Positions 31,672 to 32,349 of a stretch of 32,349 bases of DNA are shown here, one piece after another. Source of the stretch: Bacteroidales bacterium (GTDB lineage Bacteria; Bacteroidota; Bacteroidia; Bacteroidales; UBA932). The notes beneath the pieces are model-generated. The model worked only from the letters and a program-made list of their open reading frames with translations. It did no database searches and was not told the origin of the DNA. Positions within the stretch are counted from its first letter, which is position 1; each line of letters opens with the position of its first letter. The DNA lies in contig JAFYZZ010000052.1 of assembly GCA_017548445.1 (NCBI GenBank), forward strand, positions 1-32,349. The letters are read 5' to 3'. The position numbers and the translations under genes were made by a program.

Positions 31672-32349
31672 TTACAGCTGCGGACCGGCGGCGACGAGCT
31701 TCTTGCCCGCCTCGTTGCTCTCGTACTTCTTGAAGTTCTTGATGAAACGGCCGGCGAGGTCCTTCGCCTTCTCGTCCCAGACCTTCGGATCCGCATAGGT
31801 GTCGCGCGGGTCGAGGATGCCGGTGTCAACGCCCTTCAGGACGGTCGGGACCTCGAAGTTGAAGTAAGGGATCTGCTTGGTAGGAGCCTTGTCGATGCTG
31901 CCGTCCAGGATGGCGTCGATGATTCCGCGGGTGTCCTTGATGGAGATGCGCTTGCCGGTGCCGTTCCAGCCGGTGTTCACGAGGTAAGCCTTGGCGCCGC
32001 TCTTCTCCATACGCTTCACGAGCTCCTCGGCATACTTCGTCGGGTGCAGTTCCAGGAAGGCCTGGCCGAAGCAGGCGGAGAAGGTCGGGGTGGGCTCGGT
32101 GATGCCGCGCTCGGTGCCCGCCAGCTTGGCAGTGAAGCCGCTCAGGAAATAATACTTGCACTGCTCGGGGGTGAGGATGCTCACGGGAGGCAGCACGCCG
32201 AAGGCGTCGGCGGACAGGAAGATGACCTGCTTGGCGGCCGGACCCTGGGACAGCGGACGGACGATCTTCTCGATGTGGTAGATCGGGTAGCTGACGCGGG
32301 TGTTCTCGGTGACGCTCTTGTCGTTGAAGTCGATCTTGCCGTTGGCGTC
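31672..32349 (-). CDS. pckA: Phosphoenolpyruvate carboxykinase (ATP), C-terminal part
   Basis: The frame is open from the right edge to TAA at 31672-31674, giving the last 225 of an expected roughly 535 residues. Family blocks present are [67 protein letters not shown] and [19 protein letters not shown]; the last holds the Arg and Thr that contact ATP. The kinase P-loop is upstream, outside the window. The enzyme interconverts oxaloacetate and phosphoenolpyruvate; in Bacteroidales it often runs towards oxaloacetate, fixing CO2 and conserving ATP during fumarate respiration. It is cut off by the window edge, not broken. Confidence 0.97.
   Translation of the reverse strand, partial: DANGKIDFNDKSVTENTRVSYPIYHIEKIVRPLSQGPAAKQVIFLSADAFGVLPPVSILTPEQCKYYFLSGFTAKLAGTERGITEPTPTFSACFGQAFLELHPTKYAEELVKRMEKSGAKAYLVNTGWNGTGKRISIKDTRGIIDAILDGSIDKAPTKQIPYFNFEVPTVLKGVDTGILDPRDTYADPKVWDEKAKDLAGRFIKNFKKYESNEAGKKLVAAGPQL

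Overview
The window looks like a chromosomal segment from a GC-rich member of the Bacteroidales. Evidence for this is the complete Na+-translocating NADH:quinone reductase operon, Bacteroidota-type promoters (TTG, then 19-20 bp, then TAnnTTTG), several secreted lipoproteins with lipoboxes (thioredoxin-like/DUF4369, Big2/LRR, S9 peptidase), a fimbrillin-like lipoprotein, and the LemA/DUF2207 and acyl-ACP thioesterase genes. Shine-Dalgarno sequences are mostly absent. I cannot name the genus; a gut or rumen Bacteroidales lineage is a guess.

Layout. Positions 1-2.5 kb are visibly AT-richer than the rest. They hold the 3' end of a probable mobilization protein and two secreted-protein genes, and end at the 3' side of a tRNA-Asp gene. 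This looks like one end of an integrated element that used the tRNA as attachment site. From 2.8 to 10 kb on the + strand lie a six-repeat SLBB polysaccharide export protein, a Wzz-type chain-length protein, uvrA and a glycosyltransferase, packed with no gaps or with overlaps. From 12.8 to 10.0 kb on the - strand lie a fimbrillin-like lipoprotein and two more glycosyltransferases, each gene with a promoter-like box almost touching its start codon.

From 18.6 to 12.9 kb on the - strand runs nqrABCDEF, complete and with all expected cofactor residues (FMN threonines in NqrB and NqrC, iron-sulfur cysteines in NqrD, NqrE and NqrF). Divergent from it, at 18.7-23.2 kb, is a packed + strand unit: UvrD/PcrA helicase, YqeY-like protein, Nif3-like protein and acyl-ACP thioesterase. 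From 29.3 to 23.2 kb on the - strand are recG, an S9 peptidase lipoprotein and a Big2/EF-hand/LRR lipoprotein, also overlapping or nearly so. From 31.6 to 29.3 kb is the lemA-DUF2207 pair, and the window ends inside pckA (C-terminal part only).

How the genes work together. The SLBB/Wzz pair and the glycosyltransferases point to surface polysaccharide synthesis and export. NQR supplies a sodium gradient and pckA links C4 acids to phosphoenolpyruvate; both fit the anaerobic fumarate-respiring lifestyle typical of the order. uvrA, pcrA and recG are DNA repair genes, each embedded in a different unrelated transcription unit. Most of the window is ordinary core genome. I found no clear new defence or biosynthetic system. 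The most interesting points are the tRNA-Asp island boundary, the palindrome and mirrored promoter boxes between nqrA and pcrA, the near-leaderless promoter arrangement, and the tight coupling of uvrA to polysaccharide export genes.
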